Positions 17,311 through 27,013 of a DNA stretch of 64,000 bases are shown in pieces (within the stretch, counting starts at the first letter, position 1; each line of letters opens with the position of its first letter). The stretch is from contig CAYVGI010000001.1 in assembly GCA_964451095.1 (NCBI GenBank), positions 58,705-122,704 of the forward strand, written 5' to 3'. Source of the stretch: DAOTTY01 sp964451095. Lineage in GTDB: Bacteria; Chloroflexota; Anaerolineae; Aggregatilineales; Phototrophicaceae. The notes below the pieces were generated by a model. The model was given only the letters and a program-made list of their open reading frames with translations. It was not told where the DNA came from and did no database searches. Made by a program: the position numbers and the translations under genes.

Positions 17311-17949
17311 TCATTGCGGGCGAGAAGATCCTCGCCCGCCGACCGTACCCCTCAATGCAAACAGCAGCACACAACACCCCAGTGCAAAGCCGTAAATAAC
17401 TATTCCAATACCCGGCGTCAGTGCCACTTCGTAGCGGGCAAGGAGTTGATAGCTCCAAATAATCCCCCAAAGCCCCATGGCGAGGCTGACCGCTAGCGCA
17501 ATACTGACAGTGACATGATTGTGTAACCATGTGCTGCGCACCACAGACACCGCTACCACACCAGCGATGTAAACCAGCCACAGGGCGAACTGCTGCTGGT
17601 AATTTGGGTCACTGAACTCACCGAGGAAGAACCCTGTGGGCGGAACGAACGAGAAGAAGAGCAGCACCAGGATAATCGCATACACCAACCGCATTGATGC
17701 TGATGGAACGCTGCGCCAGTGCAGTGCCAGGGCAATGCCGATGAACACTAGCGGTGCCCGGAGCAGTAGCGCAGGCAGCAGAAGAGGCGTTGCGCTGCGC
17801 ACCGACGGAATTAATGTGAGCCACTCCGCGAGGTCATAGGCATTGGGCTGCAAGCCCGCACCGAAGGATACCAGCCAGGGTAGACTGTAGCCGAACAACG
17901 CAAGCGGCAACAATAAGTTTGGCAGGTTGTATAGCAATCGCCTAGTCAC
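17311..17949 (-). CDS. Multi-pass membrane protein of unknown function
   Basis: A 212-residue hydrophobic protein with about six predicted membrane segments (around residues 10-30, 55-78, 88-107, 122-140, 148-170 and 180-200). I do not recognise a family and see no catalytic motif. Its start overlaps the end of the BchI-like ATPase by 8 bases, which suggests translational coupling and possibly a functional link to that ATPase. Confidence 0.75.
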   Translation of the reverse strand: MTRRLLYNLPNLLLPLALFGYSLPWLVSFGAGLQPNAYDLAEWLTLIPSVRSATPLLLPALLLRAPLVFIGIALALHWRSVPSASMRLVYAIILVLLFFSFVPPTGFFLGEFSDPNYQQQFALWLVYIAGVVAVSVVRSTWLHNHVTVSIALAVSLAMGLWGIIWSYQLLARYEVALTPGIGIVIYGFALGCCVLLFALRGTVGGRGSSRPQ

Positions 17950-19108
17950 GGTAATTGTCTACTCGGTCAAGGATCTGTGCATCTTCTGACGCAGAGCGGT
18001 CAAAGTAATTCACCATAAACTCGCTGCGGCGCTGGCGCAGCGCCAGGGGTGCGACCACACGCACATCCTCCACAGTCACTGATGTGCGCCCATCAGACGC
18101 AGCATACGCTCGCGCTGCCTCGAACATGGTGTACTCCGCACGGTGAGAATCAATCTCCAGGTCGTTCACAACCGCCAAGCCCACTTCAATCGCTTCGTCA
18201 GTGAGATGCGTTTCCGTCAGCAATTCCTGAGCCTCAACAATGTCGTCGTGTGCCTGTGCGGTCGCCCGCTCCCACTGCTTGACGAATGCAGTCGGGTTTT
18301 GGCGATACTCGCGTACACGGTTGTAGACGAGCAGCCGCTCATCACGGGTTGTTAGCCCGCGCACATTCACCCGCAAACCAAACCGATCCATAATCTGCGG
18401 GCGCAGCCGCCCTTCCTCCGGGTTCATGGAACCGATGAGCACAAAACGGGAGCGATAGGTTCCTGCATTGGGTCCCCGGCGTACGGTGTAGCTGCCCATT
18501 GCCGCTGCATCCAATATCGCATCAACAATGTCATCATCCAGCAAGTTGACTTCGTCCACATACAGTAGGTTGCGGTCTGCACGGGCGAGAATACCGCGCT
18601 CTAGCCGCACACGCTGCTGCTGCACTTCTATGCGCTGGTTCACACCGCCGACCACATCCTCGAGCTTGGCATTCAGCGGCAGTTCGACTAGCCGTACCTT
18701 CTCATAATGTGAGATGCTTTCCCCTGCCATGTAGCTCTCATAGCATTTGGGGTACATCAGGTCGGCACCGGGGAATTCTAGTTCGCGGGGCAGGGCGCCC
18801 TCTTCACAATCACTTACCTCAATTTCCGGCAGTATGTCGGTCAAACTGCGCACAGCAGTCGTTTTGCCGATGCCACGCGGACCGATGAGCAACACGCCGC
18901 CAACCGCCGGATTAATGACCGTTAGCATGAGCGCGATTCGCATTTCAAACTGCCCGACAATCGCCAGGAACGGGTACGGCGCGTGGTCTGCTAAGCCGAA
19001 GTCTGTCGGTTTAACCGCCAGAACCCCCCTCGCGCCCGCCTGGTTCAGCAAGTTGAGTAGCGCGGATGATTGACCGGCGTTTTCTAAGCTAGGGAGTAGA
19101 TCGCTCAT
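17942..19108 (-). CDS. BchI/ChlI-like magnesium chelatase ATPase subunit
   Basis: A 388-residue AAA+ ATPase. Walker A is GPRGIGKTT (residues 76-84), Walker B is NLLYVDEVNLLDD, followed by the BchI-type ILDAAAMGSYTVRR insertion, SMNPEEGRLRPQIMDRFG and a helical lid. BchI/ChlI forms the ATPase ring of magnesium chelatase; relatives also serve cobalt chelatases. No bchD, bchH or other chlorophyll genes lie in this window, so it may be an orphan. It overlaps the thioesterase gene upstream by 4 bases and a membrane protein downstream by 8. Confidence 0.9.
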   Translation of the reverse strand: MSDLLPSLENAGQSSALLNLLNQAGARGVLAVKPTDFGLADHAPYPFLAIVGQFEMRIALMLTVINPAVGGVLLIGPRGIGKTTAVRSLTDILPEIEVSDCEEGALPRELEFPGADLMYPKCYESYMAGESISHYEKVRLVELPLNAKLEDVVGGVNQRIEVQQQRVRLERGILARADRNLLYVDEVNLLDDDIVDAILDAAAMGSYTVRRGPNAGTYRSRFVLIGSMNPEEGRLRPQIMDRFGLRVNVRGLTTRDERLLVYNRVREYRQNPTAFVKQWERATAQAHDDIVEAQELLTETHLTDEAIEVGLAVVNDLEIDSHRAEYTMFEAARAYAASDGRTSVTVEDVRVVAPLALRQRRSEFMVNYFDRSASEDAQILDRVDNYRD

Positions 19109-19608
19109 GGGTTATGCTGTTCCTCAAGCTTGCGCTGCTGCTTGCGATAGGCTTGGCGTGCTGCTGCTCGCTCAGCAAGTGCTTGTTCCTCCGGCGTGGA
19201 GAGCACCAGCGGCGGTACGCGCTCAGGTTTCCCCTGGTTGTTGAGTGCCACATACACCACATATGCCGTGTTCGTCAGGATGCGCGTTTGGCTGCCTGCG
19301 TAAGGGTTCTCCGTGAAAACTTCTACGCGAATTTCCATTGACGTAGTGCCCGCATAGGTGATCCCTCCGCGACAGATAACCAGATTACCGACAATAATCG
19401 GTTTTAGGAACGTCATAGAGTCTATGGCAACGGTTACCACCGGGCGACCCGCGTGCCGCATTGCGACAATGCCGCCCGCTTCGTCAACCAACTTCATGAT
19501 GACGCCGCCGTGAACATTACCCAAGGGGTTTGCATGTTGCGGGTTCATCAGTGCGCTCAGGTCAAACTTTGAATCCGCAACGGTTTTACCGGGTTTACTC
19601 TCGTGCAT
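19105..19608 (-). CDS. Acyl-CoA thioesterase, hotdog fold
   Basis: A 167-residue hotdog protein of the YciA/BFIT type: NPLGNVHGGVIMKLVDEAGGIVAMRHAG carries the HGG and the Asp/Glu region, followed by VTVAIDSMTFLKPIIVGNLVICRG and GTTSMEIRVEV. It should hydrolyse acyl-CoA thioesters in the cytoplasm. The charged C-terminal tail (after about residue 135) looks disordered. It overlaps the BchI-like gene by 4 bases (ATGA), so the three genes downstream of it are coupled. Confidence 0.92.
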   Translation of the reverse strand: MHESKPGKTVADSKFDLSALMNPQHANPLGNVHGGVIMKLVDEAGGIVAMRHAGRPVVTVAIDSMTFLKPIIVGNLVICRGGITYAGTTSMEIRVEVFTENPYAGSQTRILTNTAYVVYVALNNQGKPERVPPLVLSTPEEQALAERAAARQAYRKQQRKLEEQHNP

Positions 19609-19643
19609 TTTTGTCTGTTACCTGTACTCACCGATGTGCTCTA

Positions 19644-20792
19644 TCATGATAGGAGTTCGCGGTATACGTCAAGTAGCTGGTGTGCTGCCGCTGCCCATGT
19701 GAACCTGCTCGCTTGGGCAAACCCACGTTGGCGTAGGTCGCTGTGATACCCGTCATCGGTCAGGATTTCGTGTAGTGCATTCGCAATCGCATCAACATCG
19801 CGCGGGGGCACCATCGGTGCAGCATCCCCAGCAACCTCTGGCAGCGACGACACATTTGACGTGAGCACCGGCGTGCCGCACGCCATGGATTCTAGTATGG
19901 GCAGCCCAAACCCCTCATACAACGACACAAATGCACAGCAGCTTGCCCCACTGTACAACGCAGGTAAATCTTCATCGGCGGCGTAACCAATGAATTTCAC
20001 CGCATCTTGCATGTCATGCTGACGGATAGCGCTGTAGATCTCATCTTCTAGCCAGCCCTTGCCACCCGCAATCACCAGATTGACCGCTAGATTTCGCTGT
20101 CGAAGCCGTGCTAGTGCTTCTACCAGACGCGCATAGTTCTTTCGTGGCTGGATGGTGCCGATGGAAAAAATGTACGGTTCTGCACCAATATGGTAACGGT
20201 CGCGCACCGCCCTGAGCACAGTCTGGTCGCTTACAGGGGCAAAGCGTTCATCAACACCGCTGAGCAGCACCGTGATTTTGCTCGCGGGTGTGTTGTATAC
20301 GTCCATGACATCTGCTTTGGTCGCCGCAGAGTCCGCCAGGATGTGGTCTGCACGGGCAATTGAGCGTGGCACAACCTGCATGAGATAGCGCCGCAGTCGT
20401 GGGGATGCCGTCTCCGGCGAACGAATGAATGACAGATCGTGCACGGTTAGCAAGGTGCGGGTGTGTGGGTGTGTGGGTGGCAAAACGAAGTCCGTCGCAT
20501 GGTAGAGCGAGACATCCCCCGTGAATGTCTCCACGGGGAGGGGCAGGCGAGCGCGGTGCCACATCCGTGCCAGCCACTTGGTGTTCAATACAGTGGGGTG
20601 AACCGTGAAATTTACGGCATGCCCCAAATCAAGCTGATGCCGCTGAAGGTTGCGCGGTGCCCCTGCCACAAACAACCGATAGTCCGTCAGCGTATCTTGT
20701 TGGGCAAGTGCGTTCACCAGTTCGCGCACATAGCGCCCGATGCCGCCGCCTTGCTCATAGGCGGGTGTGTAGTCAATGCCGATGGTGGTCAA
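19644..20792 (-). CDS. Glycosyltransferase, GT4 family
   Basis: A 382-residue GT-B enzyme. The N-terminal half has GGIGRYVRELVNALA; the C-terminal half has FSIGTIQPRKNYARLVEAL and the donor-binding EGFGLPILESMACGTPVLTSN with the E(x7)E pattern. It probably adds a mannosyl or related unit to a lipid-linked glycan at the inner membrane face. It is the last gene of the polysaccharide locus on this strand, following GtrA after one base. Confidence 0.95.
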   Translation of the reverse strand: MTTIGIDYTPAYEQGGGIGRYVRELVNALAQQDTLTDYRLFVAGAPRNLQRHQLDLGHAVNFTVHPTVLNTKWLARMWHRARLPLPVETFTGDVSLYHATDFVLPPTHPHTRTLLTVHDLSFIRSPETASPRLRRYLMQVVPRSIARADHILADSAATKADVMDVYNTPASKITVLLSGVDERFAPVSDQTVLRAVRDRYHIGAEPYIFSIGTIQPRKNYARLVEALARLRQRNLAVNLVIAGGKGWLEDEIYSAIRQHDMQDAVKFIGYAADEDLPALYSGASCCAFVSLYEGFGLPILESMACGTPVLTSNVSSLPEVAGDAAPMVPPRDVDAIANALHEILTDDGYHSDLRQRGFAQASRFTWAAAAHQLLDVYRELLS

Positions 20793-20793
20793 G

Positions 20794-21399
20794 TTACTTT
20801 ACGTCGTTGTATGTCCAGTAGCGGTTGACGAAGAAGTTCCACAGCATCACGAAGGCAACAGAGATCAGGCTAGCAACCATCGTTCCGAGCTTCACATCTG
20901 CCTCTGGTGCGGGCACGTAGGTGGGCAGCACACGCTGCACCACATTGACGAAAGTTGGTAGCAGGGCGGTGCCAATGGTGAGGTATGTTGCGTGCACCCA
21001 GCCAATACGAATGCCCAACCCGACTGTGTTAATCACTGTAAACATCGCCATTTGGCGGCGCAGTGACCGGGAGCGGGAATCCGGGTACGTCCAGAAGCGG
21101 TTCCAGATGAAATTACTGGTAATCGCCGCCATGAACGCGATACTGGGAGCAATAACCACCTTCAGGTTTTCGTGCGGGGCAGTGGGCGCAAGCACGGTTG
21201 CCTGCAAAACAAACAGCGTACCAAAATCGACAATGGTGCCGATGACGCCGACCACGACAAACTTCAGGAAGCGCTCAACCTCGCGGGCGCGGTCACCAAA
21301 CTTGTTTGCAACCCGCTTAATCATCCCATTGAGGATTTTCCAGGGCTTAACCGCAGCGCGAACATAGATGGGGCGGGCGGTATTCGTCTGTGTCATCAT
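20794..21399 (-). CDS. GtrA-like membrane protein
   Basis: A 201-residue protein with four hydrophobic segments after a positively charged start; the GtrA core begins FLKFVVVGVIGTIVDFGTLFVL and includes NFIWNRFWTYPDS and a second NFFVNRYWTY, both typical of this family. GtrA proteins are thought to help move lipid-linked sugars across the membrane. It sits directly between the O-antigen ligase and the glycosyltransferase with no gaps. Confidence 0.92.
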   Translation of the reverse strand: MMTQTNTARPIYVRAAVKPWKILNGMIKRVANKFGDRAREVERFLKFVVVGVIGTIVDFGTLFVLQATVLAPTAPHENLKVVIAPSIAFMAAITSNFIWNRFWTYPDSRSRSLRRQMAMFTVINTVGLGIRIGWVHATYLTIGTALLPTFVNVVQRVLPTYVPAPEADVKLGTMVASLISVAFVMLWNFFVNRYWTYNDVK

Positions 21400-22845
21400 C
21401 TAAAGCTCCAGTCGAGCGTAATCATGCGCCCGGCGGTACACTAGAGCGAGAACGCCGAACAGCACACCAATGTAAAGAAAAATATTGTTGACGTACAGGT
21501 TATCTGTCAGGCTGTGCACTGCCAGGTAAGCCCAAGACCCCAACAGTCCCACAGCAACGCACCGTGAGAAAGCATTTGGGTGTTGGCGTGCACGCCATGT
21601 GTATAACACAATGACAACCCACATGACCAGATATGCCACCAATCCAACGATCCCAGTCTCGCCCAGGATGTTCAGATAATAGTTATGGGCATGACCGAGT
21701 GGTTCCACCCAGTTAATCAGCCTATATTGGTCGTAGGCAACCTCGTAATTGCCTGCGCCCACCCCAAACCATGGGTTTGCCTGCGCCATTCGCAGTGCCG
21801 CCTGCCAATGGGCAAGCCGTTCAACGTTGGCGTAGTTCGCTGTGGTGATCTCTACACCACGCACATCAACACCTGTGAACTCAATCGTGTTGAGCCGACT
21901 CACGATCGCCTGCGGCACAAGGTCTGCAAACCACACACCTGCACCGAATGTTAAGGTGAGGCTAAACAGCGCGATACTGTGCCACAGCTTTTGCGGTAAG
22001 GAAAGGGTTATCACGCCGAGCGACGCAGCGAAACCCAGCCACGCACCACGGCTGTACGAGATAAACACGCCAACGACCACGAGCGCGGCGGCAGCTGCGA
22101 AATATCCCGCTAGCAGGAGCGACGAAAACGACAGTGTGCGTGTGTGCTGCCAGCGTCGATACAGCGTAAAGCACTGCCCAAACGCCGCCGTAATCAGCAC
22201 GGGTGCCAGTATTCCCATAAAGCCGCCAAACGGGTTCGGCTGCCCGAATGTACCAAATGCCCGAAAGTAACGCCCGTTAACCAGCAGGTGAAGTGCCCCG
22301 CTGCCACCGAAAAACTGATACAGCCCGACCATCGCGTGGGTTATGCCCGCAATAGAGAGCAAAAACACAAGCCAGCGCAGCGAGTAGGTCGCGCACAGTT
22401 CGGCGATCACAACCACGATGACCATCACCTGCACCCACTTGATGGTTTCTTGCAAGGCGGTGGTGATCGAAGTTGCCGCCGGAATTCTGAACAGAAGTGC
22501 CAACGTAAAGACGCCTATAGGCAGCAGCACGATGGGCAGTGGGAGCCTAGGCAATGAGCGACCTTTGACCACCCGGTAAAACACCCAGGCAGCGCCCCAG
22601 GCGACAAGCGTAAGCTGCCCGATATCGTCAATGGGTAGCTGACTGGGTGCCTCTGTAGCGATGAGTACCCGCATGGGCGCAATAGGGATGAGCAGGGCAA
22701 GCAGGGTGAGGGGTGTGCTGAACGCCAGCAGCGCAATGGCGGCGGTTCCAAGCAGCAGTGCCCCAACAACAGGGGGCAGCGTAGCGATTAGGACACCTGA
22801 AACCAGTGCCGCAATGGGGAAGAGTGCCGCACGGAAACGCAGCAT
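21400..22845 (-). CDS. O-antigen ligase/polymerase family membrane protein
   Basis: A 481-residue protein with about ten to twelve membrane helices and a large loop with the Wzy_C/WaaL signature: WFGVGAGNYEVAYDQYRL followed by HAHNYYLNILGETGIVGLVAY. Members ligate or polymerise lipid-linked glycans on the outer face of the membrane. Ligase versus polymerase cannot be told from sequence alone. It is contiguous with GtrA (adjacent bases) and 10 bases downstream of the epimerase-like gene. Confidence 0.93.
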   Translation of the reverse strand: MLRFRAALFPIAALVSGVLIATLPPVVGALLLGTAAIALLAFSTPLTLLALLIPIAPMRVLIATEAPSQLPIDDIGQLTLVAWGAAWVFYRVVKGRSLPRLPLPIVLLPIGVFTLALLFRIPAATSITTALQETIKWVQVMVIVVVIAELCATYSLRWLVFLLSIAGITHAMVGLYQFFGGSGALHLLVNGRYFRAFGTFGQPNPFGGFMGILAPVLITAAFGQCFTLYRRWQHTRTLSFSSLLLAGYFAAAAALVVVGVFISYSRGAWLGFAASLGVITLSLPQKLWHSIALFSLTLTFGAGVWFADLVPQAIVSRLNTIEFTGVDVRGVEITTANYANVERLAHWQAALRMAQANPWFGVGAGNYEVAYDQYRLINWVEPLGHAHNYYLNILGETGIVGLVAYLVMWVVIVLYTWRARQHPNAFSRCVAVGLLGSWAYLAVHSLTDNLYVNNIFLYIGVLFGVLALVYRRAHDYARLEL

Positions 22846-22855
22846 ATCTTATCGC

Positions 22856-23791
22856 TTAGGCGAACGCTTTGAAGTACTCAATTGTGCGGGCAAGCCCGTC
22901 TTGCAGGTCAATGCGTGGCTCCCAGCCAAGTGCCTCGCGTGCCCGCGTGATGTTGGGTTGGCGGCGCTGGGGGTCGTCCGCGATGCGGTGCTGCGGCTGT
23001 AGAATTACACCGCCGGGGTTGCCCGTGATGTCGTTTACAACTTCGGCAAACTGCTTGATGGTGATCTCGTTGGGGTTACCAATGTTGACAGGTTCGTTGA
23101 AGTTCGAATCTAGCAAGCAGCGAATACCGCTCACGAGGTCGTCCACATACTGGAAGCTGCGCGACTGCGAACCATCGCCGTAGATGGTGAGCGGCTGCCC
23201 ACGCAGCGACTGCATGATGAAGTTCGGCACCACACGCCCGTCTTCGTGGTTCATACGCGGACCGTACGTGTTAAAGATGCGCAGGATGCGGGTATCTAGC
23301 CCAAAAGTGCGGTGATACGCCATCGTCATCGCCTCGGCATAGCGTTTTGCCTCATCGTACACGCTGCGCGGACCGATAACGTTTACATTTCCGAAGTAGT
23401 CCTCGACCTGTGGGTGTACCAGTGGGTCACCGTAAATCTCGGATGTGGACGCAATCATAAAGCGCGCGTTTTTCTTCAGCGCTAGCTCCACACAGTGATA
23501 CGTTCCCTCAGAGCCGACACGCAGTGTCTCGATTGGCATTTTGAGGTAATGGGGCGGGCTAGCAGGGGAGGCAAAGTGAAGGATGGCGTCTAAGCTGCCA
23601 TCAACATCGAGCGGTTGAATAACATCATGTTTGATGTACTGAAAGTTGGGGTTATTGAGCAGGTGTTGGATGTTCGACTCACTGCCCGTGAGCAGGTTGT
23701 CCACGGCAATAACGGAATGCCCATCGTTCAGAAAGCTGTCGCTCAGATGTGACCCTATGAAACCTGCACCACCAGTGATGAGTACGCGCAA
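22856..23791 (-). CDS. UDP-glucuronate decarboxylase-like SDR enzyme
   Basis: A 311-residue NAD-dependent extended SDR. It starts RVLITGGAGFIGSHL (NAD binding), has ASPASPPHYLKMPIETLRVG, typical of UDP-xylose synthases, the catalytic pair in SVYDEAKRYAEA (YxxxK), and RIFNTYGPRM. It probably makes UDP-xylose from UDP-glucuronate for the adjacent glycan machinery; dTDP-glucose dehydratase is less likely. I chose the TTG at 23791 because GGGGA lies nine bases upstream and the protein then starts like the family. ATGs at 23812 and 23845 add non-homologous residues. Confidence 0.9.
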   Translation of the reverse strand: MRVLITGGAGFIGSHLSDSFLNDGHSVIAVDNLLTGSESNIQHLLNNPNFQYIKHDVIQPLDVDGSLDAILHFASPASPPHYLKMPIETLRVGSEGTYHCVELALKKNARFMIASTSEIYGDPLVHPQVEDYFGNVNVIGPRSVYDEAKRYAEAMTMAYHRTFGLDTRILRIFNTYGPRMNHEDGRVVPNFIMQSLRGQPLTIYGDGSQSRSFQYVDDLVSGIRCLLDSNFNEPVNIGNPNEITIKQFAEVVNDITGNPGGVILQPQHRIADDPQRRQPNITRAREALGWEPRIDLQDGLARTIEYFKAFA

Positions 23792-23875
23792 AACACCAGT
23801 TCCCCGTTGCATAAAGACCAAAATTATCGCACGGCAGTGTACCACACTCTGTTCTCATTGAGATGTGCTAGTTTG

Positions 23876-26800
23876 TTAGGGAGTTGATTCGTCCTGTGCG
23901 CTGCCTAACGCAACACTTATCTGCTGGGGCAGCGCCAGCAGCAGCAAGAAAATAGTTGCTAGGTCATTGACGAACACACTGTTATCTACCAAGCCGTGTG
24001 CAAGCAAATTCGCCATGGCACCTGCGCACCCAATCGCTGCTGCCCGCGCCCAGGCGGGCACCTGCTGACGTTGGTATAGACGCACAATATTCCGCCAGAA
24101 AAGCGCCTGTAACCCCAGGAACAGCATAATCCCCAACACACCGAGGCGTGTCCAGAAGTCCAGGATAAAGTTGTGGGGGTGGCTCAGGTCGGGTTCCTGC
24201 CAAGCATCCGGCAAGATGTAATAGCTGCGGAACGCATACAGGAACTGGTCTAACCCAAGCCCGGTAACGGGATGGTCTTGCACGACGCGCCAACCGCTTT
24301 GCCACACACGCAACCGCCGGAAGTTCGTGCCACTGGTGAAGTCCAGCACGCCGCCAAACCGGGGGAAACGCGCCAGGAATGCAAACGAAGCAGCACCCAA
24401 CGCTACTAGCCCCGCCAGAGGCACCAGCGCTCGCCGTCTGTAACTCAGCAGCAGTACAACCGCAACAGCTACCGGAAGCCCGATAAAAAGACCGCCGACG
24501 CTCTGCGTGAGTGCAAATGCAAGCAGAGATGTGCCGAGCGAGGCACCCGCCAATAAGCGTTGCTGTCGTTGTGTAGAGATAAGCGTGAAAGCGAGTGCAA
24601 ACGGGATTACACGCCCAAGAAACAACGCCATGTTATTTGGGGAGCCGTATACCCCGGCGAGGCGGCGGGCGTTACCTTCTGCTGTGATCACATTTTGCCC
24701 GGCAACGTACATGCCCAACCCGATAACCGACGCTACCAGCGCGGCAACGAGCAGGGCATTCATACTGTGCTGTACCTGTTGTGGCTCTCGCATCACTGCG
24801 CGGTAAACCACGTAAAATAGCGCGGGTTCGATTATCATGACGCGTAAATCGGTGACCGCCGGGTCAAAATACTGTGCCCAACTGAGCGAGACAAAACCCA
24901 GCACAACGTAAGCCATCACACCCCAATCCGTGAGGCTAAGCGTGGGCACCGTGATTTGCAACATTTCCCCAGGGGATTGTCGTTGTGCCTGTGCCCAGTC
25001 GTGTAAGCTACGCAGTGCCCACGCGCCGACTGTCAACAGCAAGAGCACCTCTGCGACCGGGAAAGCGAACCGCCACAGATCAACAGGAAACAGGAAAAAT
25101 GGCGTCCACAACAGTGTGAGTAACACACCGACATCTACGCGGTGAAAGAACACATAGAACAGCACCAGGGCAGCAGCGACCGTCAGTATAATCGTTGGCG
25201 ATAAATACATGATGCCAGCGGTGACGATGGCAATTCCCAGCACAATCGGCTCCCGGCGCAGGATATTGGGGGTGCCGCTACCCCATGTTAGGAACATGCC
25301 AAGCAGCAATACGCTGGACGCGACAAAGCCCAGCACAAACTGCCATATCCTGCCCAGCCGCTGCCACACGCCAGTGAGCGGCGTGGTTATGCGCCGCCAC
25401 GGCAGATACCAACCTGTGACGACCGTTGCTGCCGCCGCCAGCCCCACAACCAACCACGCCAGCCGGATTTGCCGATTGTAGGGCGCGATTAGTGAACCGT
25501 TGCTCACGGCATAGCCAACCAGCACCCACTGATCCCAGCCACGGTCTGCAATGACTTCCAGCGTGTGCGGTTCATCTGGCAAGTTGCGGGCAATGGTCAC
25601 CACGGACTGTTCTGGCAGGCGGGTAGCACTGGTGAGTACCACATAGCGGTTGCCATCGGCGTCTGTGGGCACAGCGTTCGCATCTGCGCCATTGATGCGG
25701 GGGTACAGGTATGCGACAAAGTCCCCCTGGCGCAGCAACAGCGCGACATCACGCCCGTGGAAGTCGAACGCAAGCTGACTATCGGACAGCCAGCCAACAT
25801 CCGCGCCGAGCTCACCGAACGTCCACACACCGCTGTAGCGAGCGTAGGGCGTATCTGGTGGGAAAAGCCCGTTGCTGGCGACCTGTGGCGGCGCCTGCTG
25901 CGTGAAGGCGGTCAGTAACGGCGTGGGCTCGTTGCTTTGATCGACCAATGCAAAGCCCCACACCGGGTCATCTGCTGCCGCGATGGGCTGCCAGTGATGC
26001 AGCGTCATGCCTGCCATCCACGACCACTCACGCTCTGCACGCGCTAGCAGTGCAAAAGTGTAGTTCACGCGGGTTTCCGTGGGCACCTGCCCCCAGATAG
26101 ACGGGTCTCCAGCCCAATCCGGTGGCAAGCTGTTCCAGCCGCCGTTGCTCGCCCAAATTGCTTTGTGTCCGTCGCCGTTCGCCACCATAATCTCGCGCAG
26201 CATCACGATGCGAGAGATGTTCAGCAAATCATCTGCAACAGTGCGGTCGTCGGGACTGTGATTGAACCCGTAGGGCTTAGCCCCCACAGCATCAAAGAAA
26301 TCACTCGCCCCCAGCGCGTACAGGTCGCGTAAATAAAGTGTCTCGCTGAGGTTTTCCGGTCCGGTTTCTGTGGTGGGCGCGAGTGCCGCCGCGATGACGG
26401 TTGCGTCAGCATCCGCGCTGTGGATGACAGTGTGTGCGGCTTGCAGCAGCGCCGCGTATGCTGCCGGGCGTGGATGTTGCCCGCCCCAGGCGTCATCAAG
26501 GTTGGGTTCGTCCCATATCTGGTAGTGATCAATATGCTGCCCATAGCGTTCTGCGAACTGCGCCACAAACTCAGCAAACACGTCAGGGTCTGCGGGTGGG
26601 GCAGTGGGGTGGTCGGGTGAGGCAGGGGGGCGTGCCCAGTGTGGCGCACCGTAGAGCACTGCAATCAGTTGAAGGCTGTCGCGCTCTGCCACGGCGTTGA
26701 TGACACGATCCCACTGCTGCCAATCGTACTCACCCACCGTTGGCTCAATGCTTTCCCACGAAATGACCTGCCGCACCCATGTGATGTGTGCGGACTGCAT

Positions 26801-27013
26801 CAAATCTAGCTGCGATGATAGTTCTTGTGAGGTGTACTGCTCCAGTGCGGCGTTCACCCCACGGCGCGGCACTTTGTAGGGCAGGTTGGCGTCAGCGGTG
26901 GGGTCAACATAACCGCGCAGGTGTGTGTCTCGCTGGTGGGCGGTGCCAAGTGCCGTAACCACACCCCCGGAAAGCACCGCCAAGGCGATAACAAAGATAA
27001 ACGCTCGGCGCAT
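23876..27013 (-). CDS. Glycoside hydrolase-like domain fused to O-antigen ligase-like domain
   Basis: A 1045-residue fusion. After an N-terminal membrane anchor (residues 1-23), residues about 45-385 resemble a GH39/PslG-type TIM barrel: WVRQVISWESIEP, QIWDEPNL with the acid/base Glu169, but Asn290 (IWASNGGW) where the nucleophile Glu is expected. Residues about 390-510 look like a beta-sandwich. A membrane helix near 515-535 leads to about ten helices with a Wzy_C/WaaL signature (LGLDQFLYAFRSYY, LSHPHNFILDFWTRLGVLG). The protein may bind or trim a glycan while the membrane part polymerises or transfers it; this is inference. It starts one base after the upstream lipoprotein gene stops. Confidence 0.88.
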   Translation of the reverse strand: MRRAFIFVIALAVLSGGVVTALGTAHQRDTHLRGYVDPTADANLPYKVPRRGVNAALEQYTSQELSSQLDLMQSAHITWVRQVISWESIEPTVGEYDWQQWDRVINAVAERDSLQLIAVLYGAPHWARPPASPDHPTAPPADPDVFAEFVAQFAERYGQHIDHYQIWDEPNLDDAWGGQHPRPAAYAALLQAAHTVIHSADADATVIAAALAPTTETGPENLSETLYLRDLYALGASDFFDAVGAKPYGFNHSPDDRTVADDLLNISRIVMLREIMVANGDGHKAIWASNGGWNSLPPDWAGDPSIWGQVPTETRVNYTFALLARAEREWSWMAGMTLHHWQPIAAADDPVWGFALVDQSNEPTPLLTAFTQQAPPQVASNGLFPPDTPYARYSGVWTFGELGADVGWLSDSQLAFDFHGRDVALLLRQGDFVAYLYPRINGADANAVPTDADGNRYVVLTSATRLPEQSVVTIARNLPDEPHTLEVIADRGWDQWVLVGYAVSNGSLIAPYNRQIRLAWLVVGLAAAATVVTGWYLPWRRITTPLTGVWQRLGRIWQFVLGFVASSVLLLGMFLTWGSGTPNILRREPIVLGIAIVTAGIMYLSPTIILTVAAALVLFYVFFHRVDVGVLLTLLWTPFFLFPVDLWRFAFPVAEVLLLLTVGAWALRSLHDWAQAQRQSPGEMLQITVPTLSLTDWGVMAYVVLGFVSLSWAQYFDPAVTDLRVMIIEPALFYVVYRAVMREPQQVQHSMNALLVAALVASVIGLGMYVAGQNVITAEGNARRLAGVYGSPNNMALFLGRVIPFALAFTLISTQRQQRLLAGASLGTSLLAFALTQSVGGLFIGLPVAVAVVLLLSYRRRALVPLAGLVALGAASFAFLARFPRFGGVLDFTSGTNFRRLRVWQSGWRVVQDHPVTGLGLDQFLYAFRSYYILPDAWQEPDLSHPHNFILDFWTRLGVLGIMLFLGLQALFWRNIVRLYQRQQVPAWARAAAIGCAGAMANLLAHGLVDNSVFVNDLATIFLLLLALPQQISVALGSAQDESTP

